52,336 nt of DNA from Singulisphaera sp. GP187 (GCA_945861245.1 CAMAUE010000020.1:1-52336); one strand, 5' to 3'. Numbered from the stretch's first letter, positions 14,916-25,817 are shown. Notes: generated by a model from the sequence alone, not told the origin. Translations and numbers: made by a program.

Positions 14916-16547
14916 TTACTTCTTGTCAAACATCGGCACTGGCAAAATATCGCTGCGTAGCGCCCCGGCCACATGCGACGGTTGGCGTAACAGCGCCCAC
15001 GCGGGAACGCTTGCGGCCGCCTGTCCTGCGACTCGCCATTGTGCCGCGGCGAGCAGCTTGTCGCTGCCGTGGGCGAAACCTTCGGGTGTGATCGCCAGCC
15101 AATCGGGTTGCTCAGCATCGGACGCGATGGCGAGCAATGTGACGAGGTGCCGGCCTGACACTTCGTCCCAGATTCGCACCAGGCCGTCGAAGCTGCCGGA
15201 AGCGAGTCGCTTGCCGTCGGGGCTTATGGCGACGGCGTAGGTGACGGAGCCAACCGACATGATCTTGACGACCGTGCCTGCGGTACCATCCCAGGTGCGG
15301 ATGGTGCGATCGGCGCCAGCGGAGACGACTCGCTTGCCGTCTTTGGAAAATGCAACCTCATGCGTTGCCACGCCATGGCCACCTTGGGCTTTGATCTTCT
15401 CACCGTTCTCGGCATTCCACCAGTAGATGGCGGCCTCGAAACCGGACGAAATAATCGATTTGCCGTTCGGATGAAACGCGACCGCCATCACATCCTGGTC
15501 CATGCCACTGAACGTGAACACGCTCTTGCCAGATTCGACATCGAAGAGCTGCACGGTGCGGTCCTTGCTCGCGGAAACGAGTTTCTTTCCGTCAGGGCTA
15601 AATGCCACGGCGTAAACGAAATCGGAGTGATGATGATACTCCTTCACCGTCGCCTGCGCCTTCACATCCCACAGGCGGACGGAGTGATCAAAGCTCGCCG
15701 ACGCCAGGCGAGCGCCATCGGGACTGAATGCCAGGGAGAAGACGACATCGTCATGGCCACGCAGTGTGGCGATGAGTTTCCAGTCGGCGGTTTGATAGAG
15801 CCGCAGGTCGCCCTTGGCCGAAGGTTGCCCGCCGCCGACGGCTAGCAGGTCGCCCTTGGGGCTGAAGCGCAGATCGTTAACGGCGCCGAGGACATTCGTC
15901 AACACTTTAACCGGCACACCTTTGACGAGATCCCAGACGGCGACTTGGCCGTAGCTGCCGACCGCGAGCAACGTGCTCGAGGGATTAAACGCAACAGCCG
16001 TGATCGGCGCGAGCGGCCCGATCTTCATAGCGAGATCGAGCTTGCCCGCCGCCTTCACGCCGAACGCCCCAGCGGGTGGGATCGCTGTGGTGGCGATGGC
16101 GACATCGAGCTTGCGTGTGGCCGACTTCTTCGATGCCGGAGTGGCGACTTCGACGGGCGGCGTGCCTTCCTTTGCGCCGGAGTCGATCCACTTCTTTACT
16201 AGGGCAATCTTCTCCTTCGACAGCGGATCCGAATCGAGCGGCATCCGCTTTTTCTTGTCTTTGGTTACGAGCAGATCGTAGAGAGCACTCTTTTCTGCAT
16301 GGCCAGGCGACAACACCGATTGCTTCGCGCCTTTCTTGACAGCATCGAAGCTGTCCAGCGCCAGGCCGCCGGAAACGTCGATCTCACGCAAGTTGCGCGC
16401 ACTATGGCAGGCCGTGCAATGCTTGCGAAAGATCGGGCGGATGTCCTGCCAGTAGGTGAGGTCGACGCCGGAAGGTTGCGCGACGACGGCGGACGAGGCC
16501 GCGAAAAAGCCAAAAGCTGCAATAATGATTCGCATGGAGATTTCCAT
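14916..16547 (-). CDS. PSCyt1-WD40 beta-propeller secreted protein (system B)
   Basis: This 543-residue protein has a signal peptide (ending about residue 23), a PSCyt1 cytochrome-like domain with haem motif CTACH (residues 44-48) and a WD40 beta-propeller from about residue 175 to 480. Repeats such as VFSLAFSPDGARLASASFDH, VYAVAFSPDGKKLVSASKDR and TYAVAISPDGKRLASGSFDG, each ending in a W/FD dipeptide, give about seven blades. The fusion suggests an extracytoplasmic haem protein using the propeller as a docking platform. It lies 69 bp upstream (in transcription) of the PPC gene and probably shares its transcript. A start at 16535 (MRIIIAAFG) is equally plausible. Confidence 0.9.
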   Translation of the reverse strand: MEISMRIIIAAFGFFAASSAVVAQPSGVDLTYWQDIRPIFRKHCTACHSARNLREIDVSGGLALDSFDAVKKGAKQSVLSPGHAEKSALYDLLVTKDKKKRMPLDSDPLSKEKIALVKKWIDSGAKEGTPPVEVATPASKKSATRKLDVAIATTAIPPAGAFGVKAAGKLDLAMKIGPLAPITAVAFNPSSTLLAVGSYGQVAVWDLVKGVPVKVLTNVLGAVNDLRFSPKGDLLAVGGGQPSAKGDLRLYQTADWKLIATLRGHDDVVFSLAFSPDGARLASASFDHSVRLWDVKAQATVKEYHHHSDFVYAVAFSPDGKKLVSASKDRTVQLFDVESGKSVFTFSGMDQDVMAVAFHPNGKSIISSGFEAAIYWWNAENGEKIKAQGGHGVATHEVAFSKDGKRVVSAGADRTIRTWDGTAGTVVKIMSVGSVTYAVAISPDGKRLASGSFDGLVRIWDEVSGRHLVTLLAIASDAEQPDWLAITPEGFAHGSDKLLAAAQWRVAGQAAASVPAWALLRQPSHVAGALRSDILPVPMFDKK

Positions 16548-16595
16548 AGTGTTGGTCGCTCGCCCTGTGTGAGCACGTTGGGCTGATTGGCTGCA

Positions 16596-16811
16596 TCACA
16601 CGGTCTTGGCGCTCTTCAAATAGGCATCCACCTCAGCGCGTTTCGGCTCGCGCGGCAAGGCGTCGCGCAGGAGTTCCTTGGGAAGTTCACGGCGAGGAAT
16701 GTGCTTTAGGATCTCTAATCGTTGCTCCAGCGTCATTTCTTCGAGCATTCTTTGTTGGGCTAAGCGATTCGATCGGCAAGTGTGACAGCCATTTTATTGT
16801 CCTCCCTCTTG
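16596..16811 (-). pseudogene. stop-interrupted 3' tail of the 16812-17420 gene
   Basis: Directly after the stop of the 16812-17420 gene the same frame continues through TAG and TAA codons and then reads open as LAQQRMLEEMTLEQRLEILK then HIPRRELPKELLRDALPREP, ending with VDAYLKSAKTV at TGA 16596-16598. The last 50 residues could start at ATG 16748. The helical EQRLEILKHIPRREL type of tail is what I recall at the C-terminus of nuclease-like proteins encoded near Rpn genes. I therefore read this as the severed tail of that gene. An independent 50-residue protein is the alternative. Confidence 0.45.
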
Positions 16812-17420
16812 CTAATAGCGAATCATCTGATCGATGAGGCCGCTCGCGTCAGCTTTTGTACTTCGATAATGTCGGACCGCGAATTCCAATTGGCTCGTCG
16901 CTTGGCTGAAAAGCAAGAGAATTGTGTTTGCGTCCTCCACGGGCAGTTCGCGGATCACAATCAGGCGAATCGCAAGTCGGCCCCACTCTATATCGTACAC
17001 TCCAAGGTGACGCTCCACCAGCGGAATCGCCGTCATCAGTCCAACCGGAGATCGGGCGGAGATAGCGATCAGGCAAAACTCGGTCGCAGGCAGCAGCTTT
17101 TTCTTTTCACCGCTTACCTGCTTTCGATAACAAACATAGTAGGCAACTAGCTCCTGAAGTGCCCAAGCATCAAACGCGTCCTGATGCGACTTAAAACTTA
17201 TGAGGTTGTGATTTGCCAACGGGCCAAACCCGTCGGGCAGCGGCCGATGAAACTCGCCCTCCCTTTTTCGGATGACTACGATGTCCAAAAACTGTTTCCT
17301 GAGAGTGACATCGAACTCCGTAGCGACATCAAACGGAGAGCCGCGAAAAAATCGATTAGCACAGCGCCAAGTAAGTCGTGCCATTGCATTTTGGGTCTCG
17401 ACAGTAATTCGTGAATTCAA
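16812..17420 (-). CDS. unidentified protein, possibly nuclease-like, probably truncated
   Basis: A 202-residue product with no signal peptide. Segments FDVATEFDVTLRKQFLDIVV and HNLISFKSHQDAFDAWALQE have the beta-Asp, beta-(E/S)-x-K spacing of a PD-(D/E)XK nuclease core, the later LISFK matching LLEFK-type motifs with Ser in place of Glu. This is a tentative reading. The C-terminus (LEFAVRHYRSTKADASGLID) is followed by in-frame stops and then an open helical tail (16596-16811), so the gene looks truncated. It sits between the DUF1549/1553 and WD40 genes of system B, 268 bp before the latter and abutting the former, where a DUF1501 gene would be usual. Its DNA looks less GC-rich than its neighbours. 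Confidence 0.55.
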   Translation of the reverse strand: MNSRITVETQNAMARLTWRCANRFFRGSPFDVATEFDVTLRKQFLDIVVIRKREGEFHRPLPDGFGPLANHNLISFKSHQDAFDAWALQELVAYYVCYRKQVSGEKKKLLPATEFCLIAISARSPVGLMTAIPLVERHLGVYDIEWGRLAIRLIVIRELPVEDANTILLLFSQATSQLEFAVRHYRSTKADASGLIDQMIRY

Positions 17421-19910
<2,490 letters not shown>

Positions 19911-20366
19911 GGTCATTCCTTACAGTCGAGCGACGAAGGTCATGGAAACGGATCAACGCGGCGGGATAGCAATGATTATCGTGCCGAAAAAGCAGCCGAT
20001 TGTCAAGCGAAATAGCCAAGGAAACCCAACGCCAATGCTAATGCTGACCGATCTAATTGTCAGTTCCCCAAGGATGCATGCATGGTACGCTTCAGGGGAC
20101 GAACAGAAAACGCGTCGCAACGAGCGGGTTCTGCACAAATCTCGTCCCAGGATCCATTCGGCACGTTCGCCAGACAGGCCCGAATTCTTGCTTGTGCCTT
20201 GCAATCGCGTTCGTTGTCGGACATAATAAGCATTAGGCGACGGTTACGCAATCTTTTTCCCTTCGAGAGAAATCGTGGTGCCCGTCAAACTTGTCGAATG
20301 GGCTCAAGTCCACCGTACAAGATGCCGTTTGCGCGACTGGACGTTATACTTCGGGCGGTTGAGGCT

Positions 20367-20456
20367 GTCGCATTTTCAGAGCCTGAGCGCCAGCGAAGGG
20401 CACACAGCGGCCCTACGCTGGCGCTCAGGCTCTGACCGGACAAATTCATCCGCTCG
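20367..20456. repeat. 90-bp dispersed repeat with hairpin, copy 1
   Basis: Arms 20376-20400 and 20411-20435 (TCAGAGCCTGAGCGCCAGCG at the outer left) pair with one mismatch. The flanks GTCGCATTT on the left and CCGGACAAATTCATCCGCTC on the right are identical to those of copy 2 at 25724-25817, so the repeated unit is larger than the hairpin. The loops differ between copies. Confidence 0.85.
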
Positions 20457-20634
20457 CAGGAAGGTTGAAGCCCAGGTCCACCACGTTCGGCGACAGCTCC
20501 AACACGCGATAGCCTCCAGCCCAACGGCGCGTGAATCTGCCGCGGGTTTGGTGGCAATGGGGCTGCGAGGGGAACCGCTGCCGAGCGTCGTCAATGGCGT
20601 CACGACGTGACCGTGCGAGGCAGAAAACAGATGC

Positions 20635-20662
20635 CTCCTGGCTCCTAACTCCTGACTCCTGA
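20635..20662. repeat. four tandem 7-bp units (CTCCTRR)
   Basis: CTCCTGG, CTCCTAA, CTCCTGA and CTCCTGA follow each other without spacing. The array ends 12 bp before the E1 start codon, occupying the place of the ribosome site. It has the same unit length and unit number as the arms at 22933-22960 and 51608-51635 but another sequence, and no complementary arm. Confidence 0.75.
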
Positions 20663-20674
20663 TCCGAGTATTCA

Positions 20675-22660
20675 ATGGCCTCAATCTCGATTCCCAAAAA
20701 CCGCCTGTTAAGCCTTTACCGCAAGATGCTCGTTATCCGCCGTTGCGAGGAGCAGCTTGCCAAGTCGCATCAGCGTGGCTTGATTCACGGCGCCTGCCAC
20801 ACGTACGTTGGGCAGGAGGCGATTGCCGTCGGCGTCTGCGCGCACCTGCGAACCGATGATGCCGTCTTCAGCACACATCGCGGACATGGGCATGCGCTGG
20901 CGAAAGGGGTGCCGCCCGAACAATTGATTGCCGAGCTTTACGGACGTGCGACAGGATGTTCCCGCGGTCGAGGCGGCAGTATGCACTTGTTCTCGCCAGA
21001 AGTCGGCATGATGGGCACGAGCGGCATCGTCGGGCCGTGCATTCTCCAGGCTGCCGGCGCGGGATATAGCTTCAAACTCATGAAAACCGAGGGCGTCGGG
21101 GTGGCGTTTTTCGGCGACGGCGCGGTGAACAACGGAGCCTTTCACGAAGGCCTGAATCTCGCCAGCATTTGGAAGCTGCCGGCGATCTTCGTCTGCGAGA
21201 ACAACGAATTCGCCACGGAGGTTCCCTTCCGCTACGCCGCCGGCAATCCGACCGTCGCCAGCCGGGCCGCGAGCTATGGCATGCCGGGCGTCGATCTCGA
21301 CGGCAACGATGTGCTGGCGATTCATGCCGCCGCGGAGGAAGCGGTGCAGCGCGCCCGCCAGGGCGGCGGCCCGACGTTGTTTGAGTGTCGCACCTATCGC
21401 ACACGGGCCCATGCGGAAGGCATGAGCGATTTCGGGTACCGCACACGCGAAGATGTCGAAGCATGGAAAGCACGCTGCCCGATCATTCGGCTGCGAACGC
21501 ACCTCCTCAACACTGCCTGCGCCAGCGAGCAAGAACTGACGGACATCGAAACGCAAGTTGCAGCCGATGTTGAATCGGCCCACCGAGCAGCCGAAGCGGC
21601 GCCTTGGCCCGAACCCGCCTCGGCAGCGACGCACATCTACGCCGAACCACCTCGCAAAGCCGTCGCGCCACTCTCCAGCGCCGGCCGCGAAATCACCTAT
21701 ATGCAAGCCACTCTCGAAGCGTTGACTCACGAGATGGCGAACAATCCGAAAATCTTCGTATTGGGTGAAGGCATCGGCAAACGCGGCGGCAACTTCAGGA
21801 CCACCGCCGGGCTCTACGACATCCACGGCCCCGAGCGACTCTGCGATACGCCAATCGCCGAACGCGGCTTCGTCGGCCTCAGTGGCGGCGCAGCCATGAC
21901 CGGCAGTCGGCCTGTCATCGACTTCATGTTCGCCGACTTCGTTCTCGATGGCGTTGGCGAAATCATCAACCAGATCGCCAAGATTCAGTACATGAGCGCC
22001 GGCCGAATCAAAATGCCAATCCTGCTACGTGGCTGCATCGGCATCGGCCACTCGGCGGCGACGCATCACTCCGGCAACTACTACCCGATGTACGCTCATT
22101 TCCCCGGCCTGCGCGTCGTCGTCCCCTCGACGCCGTACGACGCCAAGGGATTGCTACACCACGCGCTCCGATGCGACGATCCCGTACTCTTTCTGGAGCA
22201 TCGCGAGCTGATGGCGCTGAAAGGCCAGGTGCCGGAAGGCGACTACGAAATTCCCTTTGGCCAGGCGTCCGTGGTTCGTGAGGGGAAGGATGTCACCGTG
22301 GTCGCTCTCGCCCTCATGGTGCAGCACACGCTAAAGGCTTGCGAGACATTGGCCAAGGAAGGCATCTCCGTGGAGTTGATCGATCCGCGCACCGTGGCGC
22401 CGCTCGATACCGAAACGATTGCCCGCTCGGTTCAAAAGACGGGCCGGCTCCTGATCGTCGATGAAGCATTTAGTCCGTTCGGCATCGGCGCCGAGATCGC
22501 CGCCCAGATCAGCGATCGCAGCTTCGACGACCTCGACGCTCCGATTCGCCGACTGAATGGCCTGCACACGCCGACGCCGTATAGTCCGACACTGGAGAGT
22601 GCCGTTGTTCCGAATGTGGACGCGATCATCCAGGCAATTCGCGATCTTGTCGCAGAATAA
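20675..22660 (+). CDS. fused alpha/beta E1 of a 2-oxoacid (or acetoin) dehydrogenase complex
   Basis: This 661-residue protein joins both E1 chains. Residues 1-320 are the alpha part, with the thiamine-diphosphate site GDG (147-149) and NN (152-153) and the ENNEFA block. Residues from about 340 are the beta part (AERGFVGLSGGAAMTGSRPV, MADFV-type core, LRGCIGIGHSAATHHSG, VVVPSTPYDAKG), ending in the transketolase C-terminal domain (VTVVALALMVQHTL). It decarboxylates a 2-oxoacid, or cleaves acetoin, and passes the acyl group to E2 lipoate. The adjacent E2 starts 10 bp later, so they form an operon. No E3 dihydrolipoyl dehydrogenase is nearby. Substrate choice cannot be settled from sequence reading. 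Fused E1 is found in acetoin and branched-chain-type enzymes. Confidence 0.88.
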   Translation: MASISIPKNRLLSLYRKMLVIRRCEEQLAKSHQRGLIHGACHTYVGQEAIAVGVCAHLRTDDAVFSTHRGHGHALAKGVPPEQLIAELYGRATGCSRGRGGSMHLFSPEVGMMGTSGIVGPCILQAAGAGYSFKLMKTEGVGVAFFGDGAVNNGAFHEGLNLASIWKLPAIFVCENNEFATEVPFRYAAGNPTVASRAASYGMPGVDLDGNDVLAIHAAAEEAVQRARQGGGPTLFECRTYRTRAHAEGMSDFGYRTREDVEAWKARCPIIRLRTHLLNTACASEQELTDIETQVAADVESAHRAAEAAPWPEPASAATHIYAEPPRKAVAPLSSAGREITYMQATLEALTHEMANNPKIFVLGEGIGKRGGNFRTTAGLYDIHGPERLCDTPIAERGFVGLSGGAAMTGSRPVIDFMFADFVLDGVGEIINQIAKIQYMSAGRIKMPILLRGCIGIGHSAATHHSGNYYPMYAHFPGLRVVVPSTPYDAKGLLHHALRCDDPVLFLEHRELMALKGQVPEGDYEIPFGQASVVREGKDVTVVALALMVQHTLKACETLAKEGISVELIDPRTVAPLDTETIARSVQKTGRLLIVDEAFSPFGIGAEIAAQISDRSFDDLDAPIRRLNGLHTPTPYSPTLESAVVPNVDAIIQAIRDLVAE

Positions 22661-22670
22661 GGCTCCAATC

Positions 22671-23810
22671 ATGGCGATCCCGATTACCGTTCCCCGGCGT
22701 GGCTGGACCATGGAGCAGGGCGTATTTGTCGGCTGGCTCAAAGCCGAGGGCGCACCCGTTCACGCCGGCGATGCGATCTTTTCTCTGGAGAGTGAGAAAG
22801 CCACCGAGGACATCGAAGCTGTTGACGACGGCGTCCTTCACATTCCCGCCGATGGCCCGCGCCAGGGCGATGTCGTGCTCGTCGGCGCCGTCATCGGCTT
22901 CGTGCTGCAACCAGGCGAAGTGGCGGATTTGAGATTGCAGATTGCAGATTGCAGATTGCCAGATGCAATGCCCGGTGCGAAAGTGGAGGATTCCTCTCCC
23001 CAATCGCCAATCAGCAATCAGCAATCCACAATTACTACGACTGCCAGTTCGCCACGTGCGCGGCGCGCTGCGGCGAGGCTCGGCGTCGATTGGCGAAGCG
23101 CCAAAGCCACGGGACAGGCCGGTCGCATTCGGGAACGCGATGTCCTCGCGATGTCACCGCCTGTCAGCTCGACGCGCCGAATCATCGCCGAGCGCATGTT
23201 GAATAGCCATCGCTCGACGGCGCCCGTCACACTGATGACGACGATTGACGCCACCAACCTCGTCAGACTGCGTGAACAATCGAAAGTCGGCGGCGGCCTC
23301 GTTCCTTCCTACACCGATCTCTTCGTAAAACTTGCCGCGAGCGCCCTTGAAAAACATCCCACTCTCAACGCTCGCTGGGAGAACGATCGCATCATATCAC
23401 CCGATGGCATTCACATCGGCATCGCTGTCGACACGGACGCTGGCCTCTTGGTTCCCATCGTTCGCAATGTCCCTCGGCTTAGCCTGATGGACCTTGCGAA
23501 TCACTCGCGTGACCTCATCGAACGGGCACGCCAGCGCAAACTCTCCGCGAGCGAATTGCAAGGCGGCACCTTCACCGTCACGTCGCTGGGCGCTTTCGGT
23601 ATTGATGCATTCACGCCGATCATCAATTATCCCGAATGCGCCATCCTCGGCATCGGCCGCATTCGGCGGTGTCCTGTCGTAGTCGATGACCAGATCGTCA
23701 TCCGCGATCAGGTGACGCTGAGTCTGACGTTCGACCACCGCATCGTCGATGGGGCGCCGGCAGCGAAGTTTCTGCAATCGTTGAGCGCCGCCGTGGCGAG
23801 ACAGGTTTAG
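22671..23810 (+). CDS. E2 dihydrolipoamide acyltransferase with a repeat-derived linker
   Basis: A 379-residue protein with an N-terminal lipoyl domain (lipoyl-lysine K43 in ESEKATEDIEA), a linker, a peripheral E3-binding domain (RARRAAARLGVDWRSAKATG, about residues 129-160) and a catalytic domain with the active-site motif DHRIVDG. It transfers the acyl group from lipoate to CoA. The linker (residues 88-122, LRLQIADCRLPDAMPGAK then VEDSSPQSPISNQQSTITT) is encoded by an in-frame inverted repeat of 7-bp units (22933-23028), so part of the protein derives from a repeat element. The stop codon TAG (23808-23810) lies inside the left arm of another hairpin (23805-23874). ATG 22671 starts the lipoyl domain. 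Confidence 0.9.
   Translation: MAIPITVPRRGWTMEQGVFVGWLKAEGAPVHAGDAIFSLESEKATEDIEAVDDGVLHIPADGPRQGDVVLVGAVIGFVLQPGEVADLRLQIADCRLPDAMPGAKVEDSSPQSPISNQQSTITTTASSPRARRAAARLGVDWRSAKATGQAGRIRERDVLAMSPPVSSTRRIIAERMLNSHRSTAPVTLMTTIDATNLVRLREQSKVGGGLVPSYTDLFVKLAASALEKHPTLNARWENDRIISPDGIHIGIAVDTDAGLLVPIVRNVPRLSLMDLANHSRDLIERARQRKLSASELQGGTFTVTSLGAFGIDAFTPIINYPECAILGIGRIRRCPVVVDDQIVIRDQVTLSLTFDHRIVDGAPAAKFLQSLSAAVARQV
22933..23028. repeat. inverted repeat of 7-bp tandem units inside the E2 gene
   Basis: The left arm has four GATTGCA-type units (22933-22960, last one GATTGCC); the right arm has four CAATCNN units (23001-23028: GC, AG, AG, CA). The arms pair with roughly one mismatch per unit. The element keeps the reading frame open and encodes a polar, flexible stretch between lipoyl and E3-binding domains. 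Confidence 0.8.
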
Positions 23811-23874
23811 CCGCGACGCGCCAGCGGAGCGCGCGATCCGTATCCCGCGCTCCGCTGGCGCGTCGCGGCTAAAC
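23805..23874. repeat. long hairpin, 29-bp perfect arms, overlapping the E2 stop codon
   Basis: Arms 23805-23833 (starting GTTTAGCCGCGACGCGCCAG) and 23846-23874 are perfect reverse complements around a 12-nt loop. The E2 stop TAG is bases 4-6 of the left arm. Ends match the GTTTAGCCGC family at 1939-2032. Confidence 0.85.
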
Positions 23875-23913
23875 GATCATTCCCGAAAACGATGAATCCG
23901 ATCGAGGCACATC

Positions 23914-24696
23914 ATGAAATGCGATTTGACGAACAAAGTGAGTCTGGTCACCGGCGCCGCCCGCGGCATCGGGCAGGCGATTGCGGATCGTCTCGCGGCT
24001 AACGGTAGCCGCGTCGTCTACACCGATCTCGACCTTGCCGCGACGGAAGCAGCGGCAGCGCGATCCGCCAGCGCAGTGGGATGGTGTATGGACGTCACCC
24101 GTGCCGACGAGGTTGAAGCGGTGATCGGCAAAATCGTCGCGGAGTTTGGCCGGCTCGATATTCTCGTCAACAACGCCGGCGTCAATACGTTCGCGCATCG
24201 GGTCACGATCGATCAATTTCCGCGTGAAGAATGGGATCGCCTGCTAAGCGTCGATCTGACTGGCTTGTACGAGGTGAGCCGATTTACCGCCCGGGTGATG
24301 AAAAAGCAGAAGGCCGGCCGCATCATCAACATCGCGTCGATCGTTGGCTTGGTGCCTTTGCGCTTGCAATGCGCCTTCGTGGCGGCCAAGGCGGGCGTCG
24401 TGAATTTAACGAAGGCCATGGCGCTGGAACTCGGCCCCGACGGCATCCTCGTCAACGGCATCGCCCCTGGCTCGACGCTCACCGAAGGAACGAAGCAACT
24501 CTTCTATGCGGAAGGCGGCAAGTTTCGCGACAACGTGCAACGGATGCTCGACCACGTCCCGCTCGGTCGCCCTGCCACGACCGACGAGATCGCCGTCGCC
24601 GCGTTGTTCTTGGCCGATCCGGAGAACAGCTACATGACGGGCCACATCTTGACCGTCGACGGCGGCTGGACGGCGGGATATACGCGGGATTTTTGA
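23914..24696 (+). CDS. short-chain dehydrogenase/reductase with Phe in place of the catalytic Tyr
   Basis: A 260-residue classical SDR: cofactor motif TGAARGIG (residues 13-20), NNAG (86-89), the catalytic-type serine S142 in IASIVG, and the C-terminal GHILTVDGGWT. The catalytic Tyr-x3-Lys reads F155-VAA-K159; TTC is clear in the DNA. SDR enzymes need the tyrosine hydroxyl for proton transfer, so this protein may be inactive as a dehydrogenase or use another mechanism, or be a structural or sensor protein. The body (VAAKAGVVNLTKAMALELGP) otherwise looks well conserved. It follows the E1-E2 operon across a hairpin, in the same direction; whether it is functionally linked is unknown. Confidence 0.88.
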   Translation: MKCDLTNKVSLVTGAARGIGQAIADRLAANGSRVVYTDLDLAATEAAAARSASAVGWCMDVTRADEVEAVIGKIVAEFGRLDILVNNAGVNTFAHRVTIDQFPREEWDRLLSVDLTGLYEVSRFTARVMKKQKAGRIINIASIVGLVPLRLQCAFVAAKAGVVNLTKAMALELGPDGILVNGIAPGSTLTEGTKQLFYAEGGKFRDNVQRMLDHVPLGRPATTDEIAVAALFLADPENSYMTGHILTVDGGWTAGYTRDF

Positions 24697-24699
24697 GAG

Positions 24700-25632
24700 T
24701 TATCGCGATCGATAGAAATCGATGGTCTTACGCATGCCCTCGCGCAAGGATGTCGCCTGCCAATCGGGAAATAGCGTGGCGATCAAGCGCAGTCGCGGCG
24801 GCACATTGGACGGGATCGGCGGGCCGTCGATTCGCAGCGTCGCATTGGGGACGACCATTTTGATGGCGGCAACGATCTCCTCGACCGTGGCCAATTCGCT
24901 CGGCAGGTCAACTATGTTCGCTCCGCGCGGCGTTTCCAAGACGGTGCGGACGAACGCCTTGGCCACATCTTCAACGTAATCGTATCCCGCCTTCCCAGTA
25001 TAGTTGATCGTGAACGGTTCGCCGTACGCGGTGGCACGGGCTGCCAGCGAAGGGCCAGCCGTCAGGCCTTGGTCGCGATCGGGGCCGTAGACGACGTGCG
25101 GTCTGACACCGATCGACGCGATGCCGTAGTGGCGCCAATACTGCTCGGCGATCATCTCGAACGCTTTCTTGAACGCACCATAAAAGTTCGGCGGCTGATT
25201 GCCGAGGCTTGGCGCGTAGGTGCTAACATCATCAGGTTCGGGGCCGAAGATGCCGAGACTGCTGGCGTAGGAGAACCCGCGAATCTGCCCCGCCAATCGA
25301 CGAGCTTCCTCGAACAATGCGATACCGCCAAGAACGTTGACCTCGCAGCCGGCCCAGGGATCCCGCTGGCACGCCGGAGTAAGCAGCGCGGCGAGATGGA
25401 TGAAATGCGTGACGCGATGCTCGTCGCAAGCCTGGTGCAAGCGTTCGCGATCGAGTAAGCTTCCTTGTGCGAACATGACGCGCGATACATCGGCGCCGAG
25501 AATTCGCCGCCACCGCTCACGATTCTCCGCCACGTCAAAAACCACCGGCGATAGATCGCGAGCCAGGAGTTCGCGCAGAACCCAAGTGCCGATGAACCCG
25601 CTGCCGCCGGTGACCAGGATGACGTTGTTCAA
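24700..25632 (-). CDS. NAD-dependent epimerase/dehydratase family protein
   Basis: A 310-residue extended SDR with GGSGFIG at residues 9-15, an ASSLGIFG block (the serine of the catalytic triad) and an intact YGAFK catalytic Tyr-Lys pair. The C-terminal part (YDYVEDVAKAFVRTVLETPR) is the usual substrate and dimer region. It probably acts on a nucleotide sugar or related carbohydrate; no substrate is evident. The start is TTG 25632 with AAGGA a few bases upstream; no ATG is available nearby at the beginning of the Rossmann fold. It converges on the SDR at 23914 with only 3 bp between the stop codons. Confidence 0.85.
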   Translation of the reverse strand: MNNVILVTGGSGFIGTWVLRELLARDLSPVVFDVAENRERWRRILGADVSRVMFAQGSLLDRERLHQACDEHRVTHFIHLAALLTPACQRDPWAGCEVNVLGGIALFEEARRLAGQIRGFSYASSLGIFGPEPDDVSTYAPSLGNQPPNFYGAFKKAFEMIAEQYWRHYGIASIGVRPHVVYGPDRDQGLTAGPSLAARATAYGEPFTINYTGKAGYDYVEDVAKAFVRTVLETPRGANIVDLPSELATVEEIVAAIKMVVPNATLRIDGPPIPSNVPPRLRLIATLFPDWQATSLREGMRKTIDFYRSR

Positions 25633-25723
25633 GGTTTTCCTTACGCTTTAGCTATCAGCCATGCAAATACTGCCGTTGGCTCAATTTGTCGGATCCGAAC
25701 CTATACTGCTGGGGGTTGAGAAT

Positions 25724-25817
25724 GTCGCATTTTCAGAGCCTGAGCGCCAGCGAAGGGCAACGTTTCAGCGGTCCTTCGCTGGCGCTCAGGCTCTGACCGG
25801 ACAAATTCATCCGCTCG
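25724..25817. repeat. 94-bp dispersed repeat with hairpin, copy 2
   Basis: Arms 25733-25756 and 25773-25796 are perfect 24-bp reverse complements. Flanking GTCGCATTT and CCGGACAAATTCATCCGCTC are the same as in copy 1 (20367-20456). It lies between two minus-strand genes, downstream of the cyclase gene, and its right end is 15 bp from that gene's stop. Confidence 0.85.

Larger units (their letters stand above)
19911..20674. other. non-coding gap with repeats, no supported gene
   Basis: This 764-bp stretch separates divergently transcribed genes. It holds one copy of a 90-bp repeat with a hairpin (20367-20456) and four 7-bp CTCCTRR units (20635-20662) ending 12 bp before the E1 start codon. 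Short open frames exist on both strands, but none has a recognisable product or consistent codon use. Promoters for both flanking genes must lie here; I see no convincing -35/-10 pair. Confidence 0.6.

Noticed and set aside
20082-20435. Possible 117-residue gene on the plus strand
   Set aside because: The frame runs through the dispersed repeat and shows no recognisable motif; it is likely non-coding.
22933-23028. CRISPR array from tandem 7-bp repeats
   Set aside because: Units are 7 bp without spacers and lie within a coding frame; no cas genes are nearby.
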